From Zancudomyces culisetae (taxonomy: Eukaryota; Kickxellomycota; Harpellomycetes; Harpellales; Legeriomycetaceae), in the NCBI GenBank assembly GCA_001969505.1, contig LSSK01000524.1, positions 1-49,788 on the forward strand: a stretch of DNA of 49,788 nucleotides, given 5' to 3'. A model generated the notes under the pieces. The model searched no databases. It had not been told where the DNA came from and was given only the letters and a program-made list of their open reading frames with translations. Positions 36,463 through 47,140 of this stretch are shown one piece after another (position 1 is the stretch's first letter; each line of letters starts with the position of its first letter). Made by a program: the position numbers and the translations under genes.

Positions 36463-36930
36463 CTACATCACACCAGTAAACAGGGCTGCTACAAAGGAGG
36501 CGGCAGCAAACTTGGTTAGGCTGTTCATTGAACCGGAATAAGCTCTAGTTCCATCAGACTTGGCACGGGCATTTGCTTTTTTGGCCAGCGGTGACTTGAA
36601 AATGATATCAATACATGTTTCTACACACTTCTTCTTGTCAACATCAGAAAGATTCTGCTTATCACAGTGCTTGTAGCACTTGCGCAAGAGTCTCTTCACC
36701 TTCATTTTTGGTTTTGGAACGCCATAACACTTTGCAATACATGCAAAGTTTTTGCGGTTACCAGCACAGTCTTTGTTGAAACAATCCAGAGCCTTGTTTT
36801 GTGCCGCGGCAGGGTCGGCACCAGCAGCTGCCATTACGTTTTTAGTATTACGTGCTCCATTTAATGATGTATTCTGCGATTTTTGTGCTAGTACAGAGGC
36901 TATAGTTGCTGCTATAACAAAGAGCTTCAT
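36463..36930 (-). CDS. Small secreted eight-cysteine protein, possibly GPI-anchored
   Basis: The 155-aa product begins with a clear signal peptide (MKLFVIAATIASVLAQ). The mature part has exactly eight cysteines: DCFNKDC (CX4C), a CX8C step to ACIAKC, then KCYKHC and KCVETC, the last three pairs all CX3C. The core is Lys-rich. The C-terminal NSLTKFAAASFVAALFTGVM is a hydrophobic tail after a Gly/Ser-rich stretch, compatible with a GPI-attachment signal. The CX3C pairs suggest a helical, disulphide-locked fold. I do not recognise a named family. Fungal proteins with this layout are often cell-surface or effector-like, but nothing here shows a role. The gene stands alone, with more than 1 kb of spacer on each side. 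Confidence 0.8.
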   Translation of the reverse strand: MKLFVIAATIASVLAQKSQNTSLNGARNTKNVMAAAGADPAAAQNKALDCFNKDCAGNRKNFACIAKCYGVPKPKMKVKRLLRKCYKHCDKQNLSDVDKKKCVETCIDIIFKSPLAKKANARAKSDGTRAYSGSMNSLTKFAAASFVAALFTGVM

Positions 36931-38041
36931 TTTGTTTGATATTCAAGTTCTTTAATAGAGTCCTCCTTATTGCTTGGTGTATATATTGCTTTCTGCAAAA
37001 TGAATTATGGAAATAAAGTTAAAATGGTATGGCATCCAAACTTGGTGTACTTATATATCAATTCTCTGCTTTGCAAGCCCAATTGTGGTTATTGGTACTA
37101 CTCATACTTTTACTTATGATATTACCCTCAGAGTAGTGGTGGTATTAATAGAGTGAAAATGTGCAAATCTTGATCTAGATACACCTAAATCCCAGTAAAA
37201 AATATGTTGTTCGCAAATAGTAAATTTATTTGCTGTGTCCTAACACCTCTAGCTATATTAAACGGTCTCGACGTTTAATGCCTCAAGCATAAACTGATAA
37301 ACAACATTCTATAAATTTCATTTCTTAAGTTTGCACTAAATTTTTTTTTCTTTGCTGAGCATTAATTCCATATTAAACTGGTCTGGACAAAAGTTCAATA
37401 ATTAACTTTTATATTTGCTTTGCAGAAAATCCACTTTGATATGTTTCTAGCTACTTGAGCGTTTGTTTATTGGTTGTCACTACGCATTACTTGTGGAACT
37501 CACCAGTACATCTTAACAACGGTATATTAGCCGTGTTCCAATTTTTTTAGGTCAATCCTTTTGGACTTCAAACCCCTACAATTGGATGTCACAAATTAGT
37601 ATTTGGGTACTAGAACATAGTAAAACTCCCACTTTTTTTTAACTTTTGTATGATGTTTAATATAATGTCGTACACACATATTTGTATCTTTAATTGGGAT
37701 TCCCACAGTTACTAACCCGCAAATAATCCAGACTATTACTGTGATGTTTGGTAATGTAAAGTTTGTCTATAGCCTTTTGTGCTAAAAATATGTTGCGCCT
37801 GTCCATGGAGATAGACTGAAAAAGCTCTAGACGGGGATCTAGAGCAAATGTTAATATATCCAAATAAAATTAAAAAAGGACCATACTACATTTTCTTTGA
37901 AAATTCATAAAATTTTAAAAATGTATAATAATCACTGTATTTAGAGCACCACAGAGTACAACATACAGTTCCAGATTCCCCACTAAGGTTTTCATTTTTG
38001 TTTTCAGTTTTTTTTTGACTATTTAGTAAAAACGAAAAAGT
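36931..38041. other. Gene-free interval
   Basis: 1.1 kb of AT-rich spacer upstream of the secreted-protein gene and of the next model. I see no supported exon. A short palindrome-like stretch around 37.82-37.85 kb (AGCTCTAGACGGGGATCTAGAGC) may be a hairpin. Confidence 0.4.
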
Positions 38042-38928
38042 ATGGGCAACAGTAGCATTGAAGTGGGGGTTTACAGGTATAACTAATTTTCAATACGCAC
38101 CACACCATTAATCTGTATAAGTTATTCATTTGAATCTAACCATATGTGTGTATAACCGAGCTATATTTACTCTAAACTCTTGCAAATCCGTTGAACGTAT
38201 TATTATTTTTATGGCAGCTTTACTGGGTTTTACTCAAAAAAATAATTTGTGGTTTTTCTAGCCTTTACTACAAGTACATTGATCTTATTGAAATATTGAG
38301 CCCTATAAGCATGGCCAAAGAAAAGGCCTATAAGCACCAAACATTTACTATTAATAGCGCACGCATAATAAAAGTGGAAATTTGTGGGAATTTGTGTAAA
38401 TCTTAAATTTTCTTTTCATTAAAACCTTCATAGAGCCTAAACTCACTCGGCCATACCAACATGTAGATGATATCAAAGTGTACCAGATTTTAGAAAGGGA
38501 TAACATATATGTACTATCACCATTGTTATTTGAACATTTTACAAAATTTTCACCAGCATTTTCTTCAGGGTGTTTTAAAATTCCACGCTTTTTGCAGCCT
38601 ATGAGTGGCAGAAATTGATGGTGATTCAAGATTTAAGATTTGTACTCAACTCAAAATTTTTAACTGTTTGATCACTGGCAAAGGTTATGTTGTATGTGCA
38701 TTAAAAAAAATCGATTTGGCCTAGAAATGCTAAAAAAAAAAGAAAAAAAACAGTAATATTTTGTTTTAAGCCTTGTTCTATTCTCAAAATACTTTTGACA
38801 GTGCAAAGGTCGCAAAAAAAGCATTATTGGCCACATCCCAGCACAAGGACGGCAGATATTTTGTAAATGTACACGTTAAAGCTATTCTCAACCCTAAAAC
38901 ACAGAAAGGTACACGCATTTATAATTAG
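38042..38928 (+). CDS. Unresolved four-exon small protein, about 132 aa
   Basis: Proposed exons are 38042-38076, 38262-38395, 38467-38569 and 38802-38928. Phases are consistent, and the chain runs from MGNSSIEVGVY to the stop at 38926-38928. Exon texts look like real protein: YYKYIDLIEILSPISMAKEK, INSARIIKVEICGN, KVYQILERDNIYVLSPLLF and DGRYFVNVHVKAILNPKTQK. Introns 2 and 3 use GTAAAT and GTGTTT donors, and the second acceptor (ATGTAG) is uncertain. Length and beta-rich spacing would suit a small OB-fold protein such as Ten1 or Rpa3; this is a guess. The stop lies only four bases before the proposed folylpolyglutamate synthase ATG. Confidence 0.35.
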
Positions 38929-38932
38929 GCGG

Positions 38933-41272
38933 ATGAGCGACTTCAAAATGTACGAGGTAAAGTGATATTTTACATATATAAATATTCCGTTTCTTTCTTT
39001 TCTTTAGGTCTTAAAACTATATCGTTACAAATGTATGAATATGTAATGGATATACCTGCTCTTCTTGTTTTTCTGAATTGCAAATGCAATCAATACATTT
39101 CATTTGAGCGGTTGGCATTTAGTCAAGCAATTGTAAATCAGATCCTACAAAGAAAAAAATGAATAGACATTTGAAAGAATTTCACCTCATCCTCCAGCTC
39201 CAACTATGTCATGGAAAAGGTTCATTGATACTTTCTTGTGCATTTCAATTAACAATAACAAAACACTAAATAGAAATCAATAGAGCTCTTGAATAGTTTG
39301 CAAACCAATGCAGAGAATTTGGAGGTTTTGAAAAGGCTTGGAGTCAAGAGCAACGATTCGAGCATTCCAGAGACTACAGAATATATCAATAAAATCGGAT
39401 ATCAGGTAAGAAAGATACTCGTTCAATTCTTGTGTGCAAATTCAAAAACTGGAGCGTAGTGAGGTGGTGTTTCAGAATTGTGGTAGATTAATGTACGTTT
39501 TCCAAAAGCATGGTTTTAACAAAAACTGGTTGAATATGATATAAAATCATGGGAAAATAGATATCAGCACTAAATGAACTCAATATAATCCATGTTACTG
39601 GTACCAAGGGGAAAGGCTCAACCTGTGCTTTTGTTGAAAATATATTGAGAAAGTTTACAGGTGTTGAAGCCCGTAACTATGAAAAAGATTCTCTTAATAC
39701 AAAGAGCTTTGAGAAAATAAAAACAGGTCTTTTTACTTCACCACATCTAGTGGAGGTGAGAGAACGGATACGAATAAATGGGGTCCCATTATCCAAAGAT
39801 TTGTTTGCAAAATATTTTTTCGAAGTATGGGAGAAACTTTTAGACAAAAATTCAGATGGTACTACTGTACGAAACAAGATGCCTTCATACTTTAGATTTC
39901 TGACTGTGATGGCGTTTCATGTTTTTCTCAGAGAAAAAGTGGATGTTGCCGTATTAGAAGTAGGAATAGGTGGGGAATATGACTGTACAAATGTCATAAC
40001 GAGACCTATAGTTTGTGGAATAGCATCTATCGGAATGGATCATGAAAACATTTTAGGCGATAGTATACAGAAAATTGCATGGAATAAGAGTGGAATAATG
40101 AAAACAGGAGTGCCTGTATTTACTATACCAACACAAAACCCGTCAGTGATGAAAGTCTTGGCTGAACGTGCCGAAGAAAAAAAATGCGACCTAAAGGTTG
40201 TTCCACTGCTTACGATGAGTGATTTTACCACAACAAAATTGCAGGGCAACCATCAATACGAGAACGCATCGCTTGCTGTGGCACTGGCCTTTGAATGGCT
40301 GAAAAAAGTGAAAATGGTTGGAGAAGGGTATCACATGGGTGGGGGAAGCGCGGCTGAAAGTAAATATTCATGCTTACCACCATGGGTGATAGATATACTT
40401 GCCAATACGCGATGGCCTGGAAGATCACACAAGTTCGTTATGGATAGATATAAAAATATTACGTGGTACGCTGACGGCGCCCATACTGTAGAAAGTATTG
40501 ATGTAAGTACTTTTTTTGTTTTAAAAAGTAAGAGTTTTTTTAATTTAATCATATTTTGATTGTGATGAAATCAAGATACTGATCAATGCTGGGCGCTGTT
40601 TAAAGGTACAAGAATATGAAATGTAAAGATAAAATCTAAAGTGTAAAATAAAAATGTAAAATGTAAAATGTAAACCTATAGGCTTGCCTTTCTTGGTATC
40701 ACCAGCAAAATAAGGATCAAGAAAAAAAGTGTGTGCTATTATTTAGTCCCGCTGCTGGCAGGGACGCCGGCGTGCTAATCAAGAAGCTTGTTAGCTGTAC
40801 ACGGGACATTCGCTTTGTTGAAGTTATATTCACACGAAAAATCACAGGAAGACCTGGTAAATCTTAACTTGTAATGCACAAAAAAAAACTTTGTGTATCT
40901 TAAATTTATCACTATTCTTGTCCATCGCTCCCATATTATAAATCACATACTAACTATGGATATTTCTCTTTGATCGTGGCAATGTATGATTATTTAGATT
41001 CAAAAAACAAGAACGTAAAGGTGGCCGATTCACTATCAGATTTAGAGGGGCTTAAAGAACGCTGGTTGGAGGCTGTACCGGATTTTGACCCTTCAAAAAT
41101 AAGTATGTTTACGAATATTCAAGACTCCATCGAGATGATTACAAAAAAGTATGGAAATCCTTCTGAACTCAAGAACATGAAGGATAATGAAAATACCGAT
41201 GTCATAGTTACTGGAAGCCTTCATCTAGTTGGTGGTGTCTTGGATGTGACAAAAACCCCATTAATTTATTGA
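38933..41272 (+). CDS. MET7: Folylpolyglutamate synthase, five exons
   Basis: This ATP-dependent ligase adds glutamates to tetrahydrofolate, retaining folates in cytosol and mitochondria. Exons are 38933-38956, 39274-39405, 39561-40502, 40682-40856 and 40998-41272, giving 515 aa. The last junction is phase 1 and the rest are phase 0. Exon 2 gives SIELLNSLQTN, the usual N-terminal motif. Exon 3 has the P-loop HVTGTKGKGST (63-73), TGLFTSPHLVEVRERIRING, the Mur-ligase-like EVGIGGEYDCTN and IGMDHENILGDSIQKIAWNK. Exons 4 and 5 supply LLFSPAAGRDA, VIFT and the final VTGSLHLVGGVLD. Intron 4 has a perfect TACTAAC at 40948-40954, 43 bases before its acceptor. The start is the least certain part: a second ATG lies at 38948. 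Confidence 0.9.
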
Positions 41273-41765
41273 TCCGTGAGCCCTCTCTGACCATCACAAT
41301 TTCACTTTAACCAACCCTCAGTATTGCAATTCTTGGTATTCATTTTTTTTTTTGGTAACTTTGGATACGTTTGCTCTAACAATGCGCTCTCTCGGACTTG
41401 CATCCACCAAAGAACGCTCTTATTCATAATCTACTGATAGTTGCATGGGACTGTACTGAGTGAAACCCTGATTCGACTTTTGTTTATCTTGCAGAAACAA
41501 ATGAGGCAAGGTCCGCTATGAATAAACTTTTCTTTTTCAGTTATAATAAAATTTCAACCCTGATGCTTTTATTTAAAAGGTTCTTTGCCAAATTGCGCTT
41601 GTAGCGGACTTATATTATATAAACCAGCATCCTCACTTCAGCCCACTTCAAGGTTCCATGCCGTTTGAGTGGTTGATCTGTCAGAATGGCCATTATAGCT
41701 CCATACTTGTGCTCTTTATTCGGTTAATAAAATTAAAAGGATGAAAAAGAAAAGGTAGTTGCATA
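41273..41765. other. Convergent intergenic spacer
   Basis: This is the spacer between the stops of the folylpolyglutamate synthase and MICOS genes. I see nothing else in it. Confidence 0.5.
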
Positions 41766-42865
41766 TTATTTACTATTTGAGAGCGCATCTCTCAACTGAG
41801 ATGTTTTTTGCTCAGTAAAAGTCCAAACATATTTTCGATGCCTTAAGATGAGTTTAACCTCGTTTTCTACCTTTTCGTAGCTTTCTTCACTACCAAGCTT
41901 ATACCATGTCTTTTTAACCAAACCAGCGGTAGTGTCTGGTAAGAGATATGCCATGCTTCCCACAAACAGTGTTGAGGTGGATAGGTATCTTTTTACAAGT
42001 GATGCTATACGAAGATACGGTTTTCAAAAGCATCAATATACAATTACTTTCCTAATTTTCTAGAAAATATATAAAAGAGACTCGATGTATTGGAAAAAGC
42101 AGTTACATTTTCTAAAAAGTATGGGACCGCTTAATGTAGCCAAGGAGATGTATAGTGCAGCCGGCATAAAACGCTCAGTATCGGGAATTGTCGATTTTAT
42201 TATTTCTATTTGTATTCAGTTGTTATTCATATGTTTAAAGATATATCAAGCGGTAGGCCATGTGGGCAATGAATAAACCAATCATCAAAAATTAGCGTAT
42301 ACTTGTATATGTTACCTATGGATTTTTTCTCAAAGGCGATCCATTTTTCAACCATATCCTTTCCACGAATCTAGTCGAGTATTCATCACTTGTTAGCTGC
42401 AATCAAAACATTAATAGAATATCGCCTTACCATAACCTCTTTGTATAGCCCACATATTTCTTCCCTAATTTTTTTTGAGTAGATGTCTATTTTCTTGGTT
42501 TCTTCATCTGTTCTTCTGGAGATTTTCTGGTTATTACTGTATATGCTCTAAGAAGATACATTTCGTTGTCGAGTCGTGTGTTTTTACCACTTTCTTGTTT
42601 AGCTGGACAAATGGGTTATACCCGAAAAATGTAAATTAAAAAGAAATAAAAAACAAAAGCAAACAGGACTTACTTTTTTCTCCTCTTCATCAGCGTGGAG
42701 GGTTTTAGACCCTAATCCTATACCTACACCAAGGGGAAGCAATCTGGAAAACCTAGCCACCTTTTAGCATACATAAATGAGATATAGTGCGATTCTTACC
42801 AACGTAATTTTTTTAATACTGGTTATAAATTCGACTGATACCTTAATAGCGGATAACATATTCAT
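41766..42865 (-). CDS. MICOS subunit, MIC26/MIC27 (apolipoprotein O-like), six exons
   Basis: This is a component of the MICOS complex at crista junctions of the mitochondrial inner membrane. Minus-strand exons are 42865-42800, 42760-42674, 42526-42431, 42370-42316, 42205-42107 and 42004-41766; phases agree throughout, giving 213 aa. Exons 1-2 give a basic mitochondrial-type N-terminus (MNMLSAIKVSVEF, VARFSRLLPLGVGIGLGSK). Exon 3 holds KIDIYSKKIREEICGLYKEV. Exons 5-6 carry the family hallmark: IPDTERFMPAALYISLATLS, GPILFRK, and STSTLFVGSMAYLLPDTTAG, two membrane segments around a basic loop. Intron 1 is only 39 nt. MIC26 and MIC27 cannot be told apart from the sequence alone. The plus-strand ORF across exon 5 is a shadow. 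Confidence 0.8.
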
Positions 42866-43539
42866 CCTGTAGTCTGTGGTTCGATTTAGGCTTTACTATA
42901 TTTCTCCTTTGTCAAACAAATAATGAAGTTATATATTAACGTTTTGAAATGTATGAATAAAATTATTTATCTACAAAAAAGTGCTTTTTTTTATATTTGC
43001 GCGTTTCAAGCGTTATCATTAAGGTAATAATTTTTGGGGTTAAACTGAGACCTCTGGTAAATTGACCCAAAAATAGGCGATAAAATTTTTATGCTTTTGT
43101 TAATTATATGGATTAGCCTTCCAAAAACCTTGAATTTTTTTTCTGCTGCTATAGGTCCCTTTTCAACTCTCATCAATCATATAGCGTACCTAACTATACG
43201 AAATAGGTAGAGCAGTACAGGTAAAATGTGGTTTTTTTTGTAATGAAACTTTAATAAGTTCAAGGTCAGCGCAAATTTAATTAACTGAAGCTAGTGGAAG
43301 GGTCGTTTTTGCCCCTTCTAGAGAAATTTCCTTCAAAGCCATCTTATAAATCAATATTTTATTCAACATACTTGGCCTAAATACGTTTAACTTCAAAACA
43401 ATATTATAAAAAAGGGTAGTTTATTGCCATCACGCATGCTAATAGTGGTGCCATTTGGTAGGTAAACCATGAAAATATACGACTATACTAAGACCATTAA
43501 GTTCTCTCCATAGTCTGGTGTCTTGCAAAGTCCAAGTTG
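42866..43539. other. Intergenic spacer
   Basis: 674 bp of AT-rich sequence: the promoter of the MICOS gene and the 3' region of the next minus-strand gene. Nothing else is supported. Confidence 0.5.
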
Positions 43540-45061
43540 TCAATAGTTATTTAGAATCAGGCTTTCATAGAACTCATAATGTGCTTCGAATTTTTTCTTT
43601 GTACTTTCCCTTAATATCGACTTAGAGTAACTATTCTTTATCATGCTGCAACTTTTGGAAACTTTTGTGAAGCTATTGAGCTCCACAGAGCTTAAGGAGA
43701 TCCTGTGAATGCTTAGATCGTCATCTGCAAAAAGTTTATCAATGGGTGCAATCGATATTCTATGCCTCTTTTCATTCCCAAATTCGCTTGTGTATTTACT
43801 AGCATTGAGCTGTGAGCTATACGAGTTCATAGTATCATACGATCTCATCCTGAGATAATCTACAGAGTAATCACACCTTCTACCTAGTCCAAATGTGATT
43901 ACAGGGGACAACGGAGTTTGGCCAACATCAACAACACTCACCAAGGTTTCCTGTGGAGAATTGATAAAACTTGCATTTTCGGACTTTGCAAATAAGTTTT
44001 CCTCCAACGAAGACTCTTCTATGTCTGTACTTATTGTTGATAACCTCCACCAAATATTTTTGTGTTTTTCGTCATTAGACCTATCGACATCCGCTTTGAA
44101 AGCTAGCTTTTTTACTCCTTTTTTGGAACTGATTCTCAAGGCACTGCGTATCCGTTTTGGAGCGATTCTTGAGGTACGTCGAGTGTTATTTTGATTCGTC
44201 CCAAAAATCGAACTTCTAGTAATCCTCTAGCAAACGGTAGAAGCATAATCATTTATTTTTTAGAGTTGGTGGTAACAACTGTAATAGTGTTAAAACATCC
44301 TTGTGACTTTTTATTGACAAAAAAGTTGGCAAAATCGAGTGTTTAATACATTTATGTTTAACACCTCTTTAACCTTTTTGTCCATCTAGTTCTTTTTTTT
44401 ATAAAAAAAAACAGAAAAGAAAAGCATATTTTTCCGTAGCGTGAAAAGTGTAAATGAGAAGACTTACCTTTAGTCCTGACAGTAGAATAGATTTACGTTT
44501 TTTATATACGGGGGTGTATTGTTTACGTTCTATACCATCCCTCTTTGCCATACACTTGTTTTTAATTACGTTGTTATTCTTTAAAAGCCGTCGTATTGTC
44601 TTTTTGTTACTATTATTATTGTCCACAGTGTAGTGATGTTTTTTTGCATTAAACTCTTGTCCAGCAGGAGCACGCTCATGGAAATTAATAATATTACTAC
44701 TATGAGAATTGTTTGTCATAGATTCTAGCTCTTTGACCCTATTACTTAGCCTTTCTATTTCCTTTATCAGATCTCCTCCAGAAATATCAGGCAAGTAGTA
44801 TGACTCTATATTCATTTTATCCTTTGTTATAAACGTAAGTGTGGATTCTGGACGCAATGCTACGACCGGTCTCTTTATTTCATTAAAGTCGCTCCATCGC
44901 TTCTCATCATATATAATGGTGTCGAAGTGCATAGTCTGAGGAGCGTATTGCGTACACTTAATATCTCTTGGCTTAACGCATCCATTTTCTGCATTCCTTC
45001 CACTATCTTCGTTTTCTACTTGCCTTTTGCAGTCAGTAAAAAGAATTCCACAAAAATCCAT
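43540..45061 (-). CDS. Unrecognised 426-aa basic, Ser-rich protein, two exons
   Basis: Exon 1 is 45061-44468 and exon 2 is 44226-43540. The 241-nt intron has a consensus GTAAGT donor and a CTAG acceptor, joined in phase 0. The product has an N-terminal Cys-containing part and a short coiled coil (GDLIKEIERLSNRVKELESM). An Asn/Lys-rich linker follows, then a strongly basic patch across the junction (KKRKSILLSGLKRI, RRTSRIAPKRIRSALRISSK) and a Ser-rich C-terminal half without obvious domains. The basic patch suggests nuclear or chromatin association. I do not recognise the family. A fast-evolving meiotic, kinetochore or cell-cycle protein would fit the composition, but this is unproven. Confidence 0.7.
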
Positions 45062-46258
45062 TGATGATGCGCGGTTTTAATCGTAAAAAATGCAAATATC
45101 TCTACCTATGATTAGATATTCTTTACAGTATATGCTGTGGTATAATAGCTTGAATTATGCTCAATCTATACAGCCTTTGGGAATACACCAGATATATTAA
45201 AAAATGTACTTTAATAATGTTTATGTGTTTAGCCGAATGATTTCTGTGTACATGGTTTATATGGGAAATGTGCTAATCGACTTTTTCTTGATAAACCCAG
45301 TAGTGGCTAAATATCTTTTTTCATCACACTTCTTTGCTAAAAACATTTTCCAACTGGGTACCACGTAACTTGCATCTAAAACACATCAGGGATGGGTTTT
45401 TTGCACAAACAGGCTCTGATTAAATTTGTACAAAAGGATAAGCTAAGAAATTTGTGCCATTTTTGTGCAAACTCATCCTTTAGGTAGATAATCCACCTGC
45501 TTTTGATTATCTATAAATCCAGAGCATCCCTATATATTTAGTTTTCCAGATTTGTGCCAACCTGTAGATCACTCGTAGATTTTATCTTGTTCTATTTTGC
45601 TGATAGTTTTCCTTTATAAAACCCTACTATTAAATGAATGTCTCTTAAATTAATGTGATTCGCGATTTGCATCAATGGTAATCAACATGTATGAAAAAAT
45701 ATTGGAATGACTTTCCGATCAGTTAATACTCGAACCTTCTCTATTTCGCTTCTAGCATGTTTAAGTGTGAGGTGCACTCCCCCACAAAAAAAGAACGACT
45801 ATGATACTATAAAGGCGTAGACATATTCTTATTGATTATTCTACAATGCATGATTTTTTGGGTGTGATATCACACTATTTGCCTTTAACATATCCGGTGT
45901 ATAAAGTTGATCCACTACAGCTTGCCTTTAAACCGATAGAAACCTACCACCTCACACTATTTGTTCCACATGCGACACACCACATGCCAGTTTAGAAAAA
46001 CACATCTTTTTTTTTTTTGTAAAAACCAGTAATATCTATAGTACTAAAAGGTGTGAAAAGCGGGTGTGTGTAGGTCGGGTATACACTAATCTAATAAACA
46101 AACACTTATACATCACATGAAGATAGCACAGTCCCGATAAACGCATTTAGATTTAAATAGGACCTTCCTTTCGTTTGATGTGACGGGTGTGAAGAAATAC
46201 CCAAAAATACGGTGAGAAAATGGTGAAATTCTAGAGAAAGCAAGAATACCCCGTATTC
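45062..46258. other. Gene-free interval
   Basis: 1.2 kb with no supported exon. Short repeated words (TTTGTGC, GGTGTG) occur, including AAAGGATAAG and its near-complement CATCCTTTAGG around 45.44-45.48 kb. A non-coding RNA cannot be excluded. Confidence 0.4.
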
Positions 46259-47140
46259 TTAGCTACATATTCGTGAATTGGTGATTTTTAGTAAGTGCTC
46301 TGAAAGTAACTCAAACTCTTGACCTCTTTCCCGTAAACTCCTTATAGAGCCCAATGGGTCGGCGCTGGTTAAAACATATTTTATACATTCTCTAATTTCC
46401 GGCTTGCGCAGCATTGTCTTTAACTCTACCGATGTATCTAATAAATCAAAATTACATTTTAAAGATTTGCAAAAAAAGATATAGGATATTTCTTATGCCC
46501 CTCTTTGTGACAAGAAGAATGTAAAAGCGTGCAGTAAATTTTTTTTAGAAATACCTAATTTCGAAAGCATCTCTTGACTTAAAAACATTCCATCGTTTTC
46601 TGGTACGCTAGCATCTAATATAGCAGCTATCTTCTCTCGGTTTACCACATATCCGGTTCTTCCTAATATTAAAGAATTTAGATAAAATTATGCTGGTCAG
46701 AAAGGATTTCATCTCGAAAAATATTAATATTCTTTATCATACCTAACTTTGTGTCAAGATTTGCTGAGCATGGGATTTCTACAAAAAAATACACTTGATA
46801 ATTGGGGGTTTTCTTCTTTTCTATTTTCATGGTGTTTAAAAGTCGTATAAATGGGGGGGGGGGATGCTACCTTTATGTTTCTTGAAGCAGTTTACAGAGC
46901 AGCTATTTATTTTTTATAAAGTATCAATATAAATCTCATAGAATTCGTACTGAATATTCAGTATGTATTCAAAAAGATATAGTTTGTTTGTAAGAGCATA
47001 GTAACGTGGAGAAAAAAAGAGAGGTGAAAATTCTTGAAAAGAATAAAATCAACTTACTAAAATATCTCGCAGGTGCCACATCTGTATTTTTTATCATTCA
47101 CACCACAGATTTTACATTTGGGTACAACTCTTTTATCCAT
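46259..47140 (-). CDS. HIT1: HIT zinc-finger protein, ZNHIT3/Hit1-like, five exons with a microexon
   Basis: This factor assists assembly of box C/D snoRNPs in the nucleus (yeast Hit1, human ZNHIT3). Minus-strand exons are 47140-47058, 46902-46871, 46820-46743, 46662-46555 and 46437-46259; all phases match, giving 159 aa (ZNHIT3 has 155). Exons 1 and 2 build the HIT finger: CKICGVNDKKYRCGTC, then YCSVNCFKKHK, with Cys 9, 12, 21, 24, 29, 33 and His37. The usual last Cys four residues after that His is Lys here. Exons 4-5 give the family C-terminus (LSQEMLSKL, VELKTMLRKPEIRECIKYVL). Introns 2-4 are short, and intron 2 (50 nt) contains an 11-base C run. The gene is divergent from the mannosyltransferase gene. 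Confidence 0.85.

Noticed and set aside
38398-38434. Very short intron (about 38 nt) joining exon 2 of the small gene to a reading that begins with PKLTRPYQ
   Set aside because: The phase gives a stop codon at the junction; an acceptor at 38466 restores the frame and is preferred, though still uncertain.
42085-42276. Plus-strand ORF of 63 codons with a hydrophobic segment, looking like a small membrane protein
   Set aside because: It lies opposite exon 5 of the MIC26/27-like gene and its flanking introns; the minus-strand reading has family motifs and consistent splicing, so this is a shadow.
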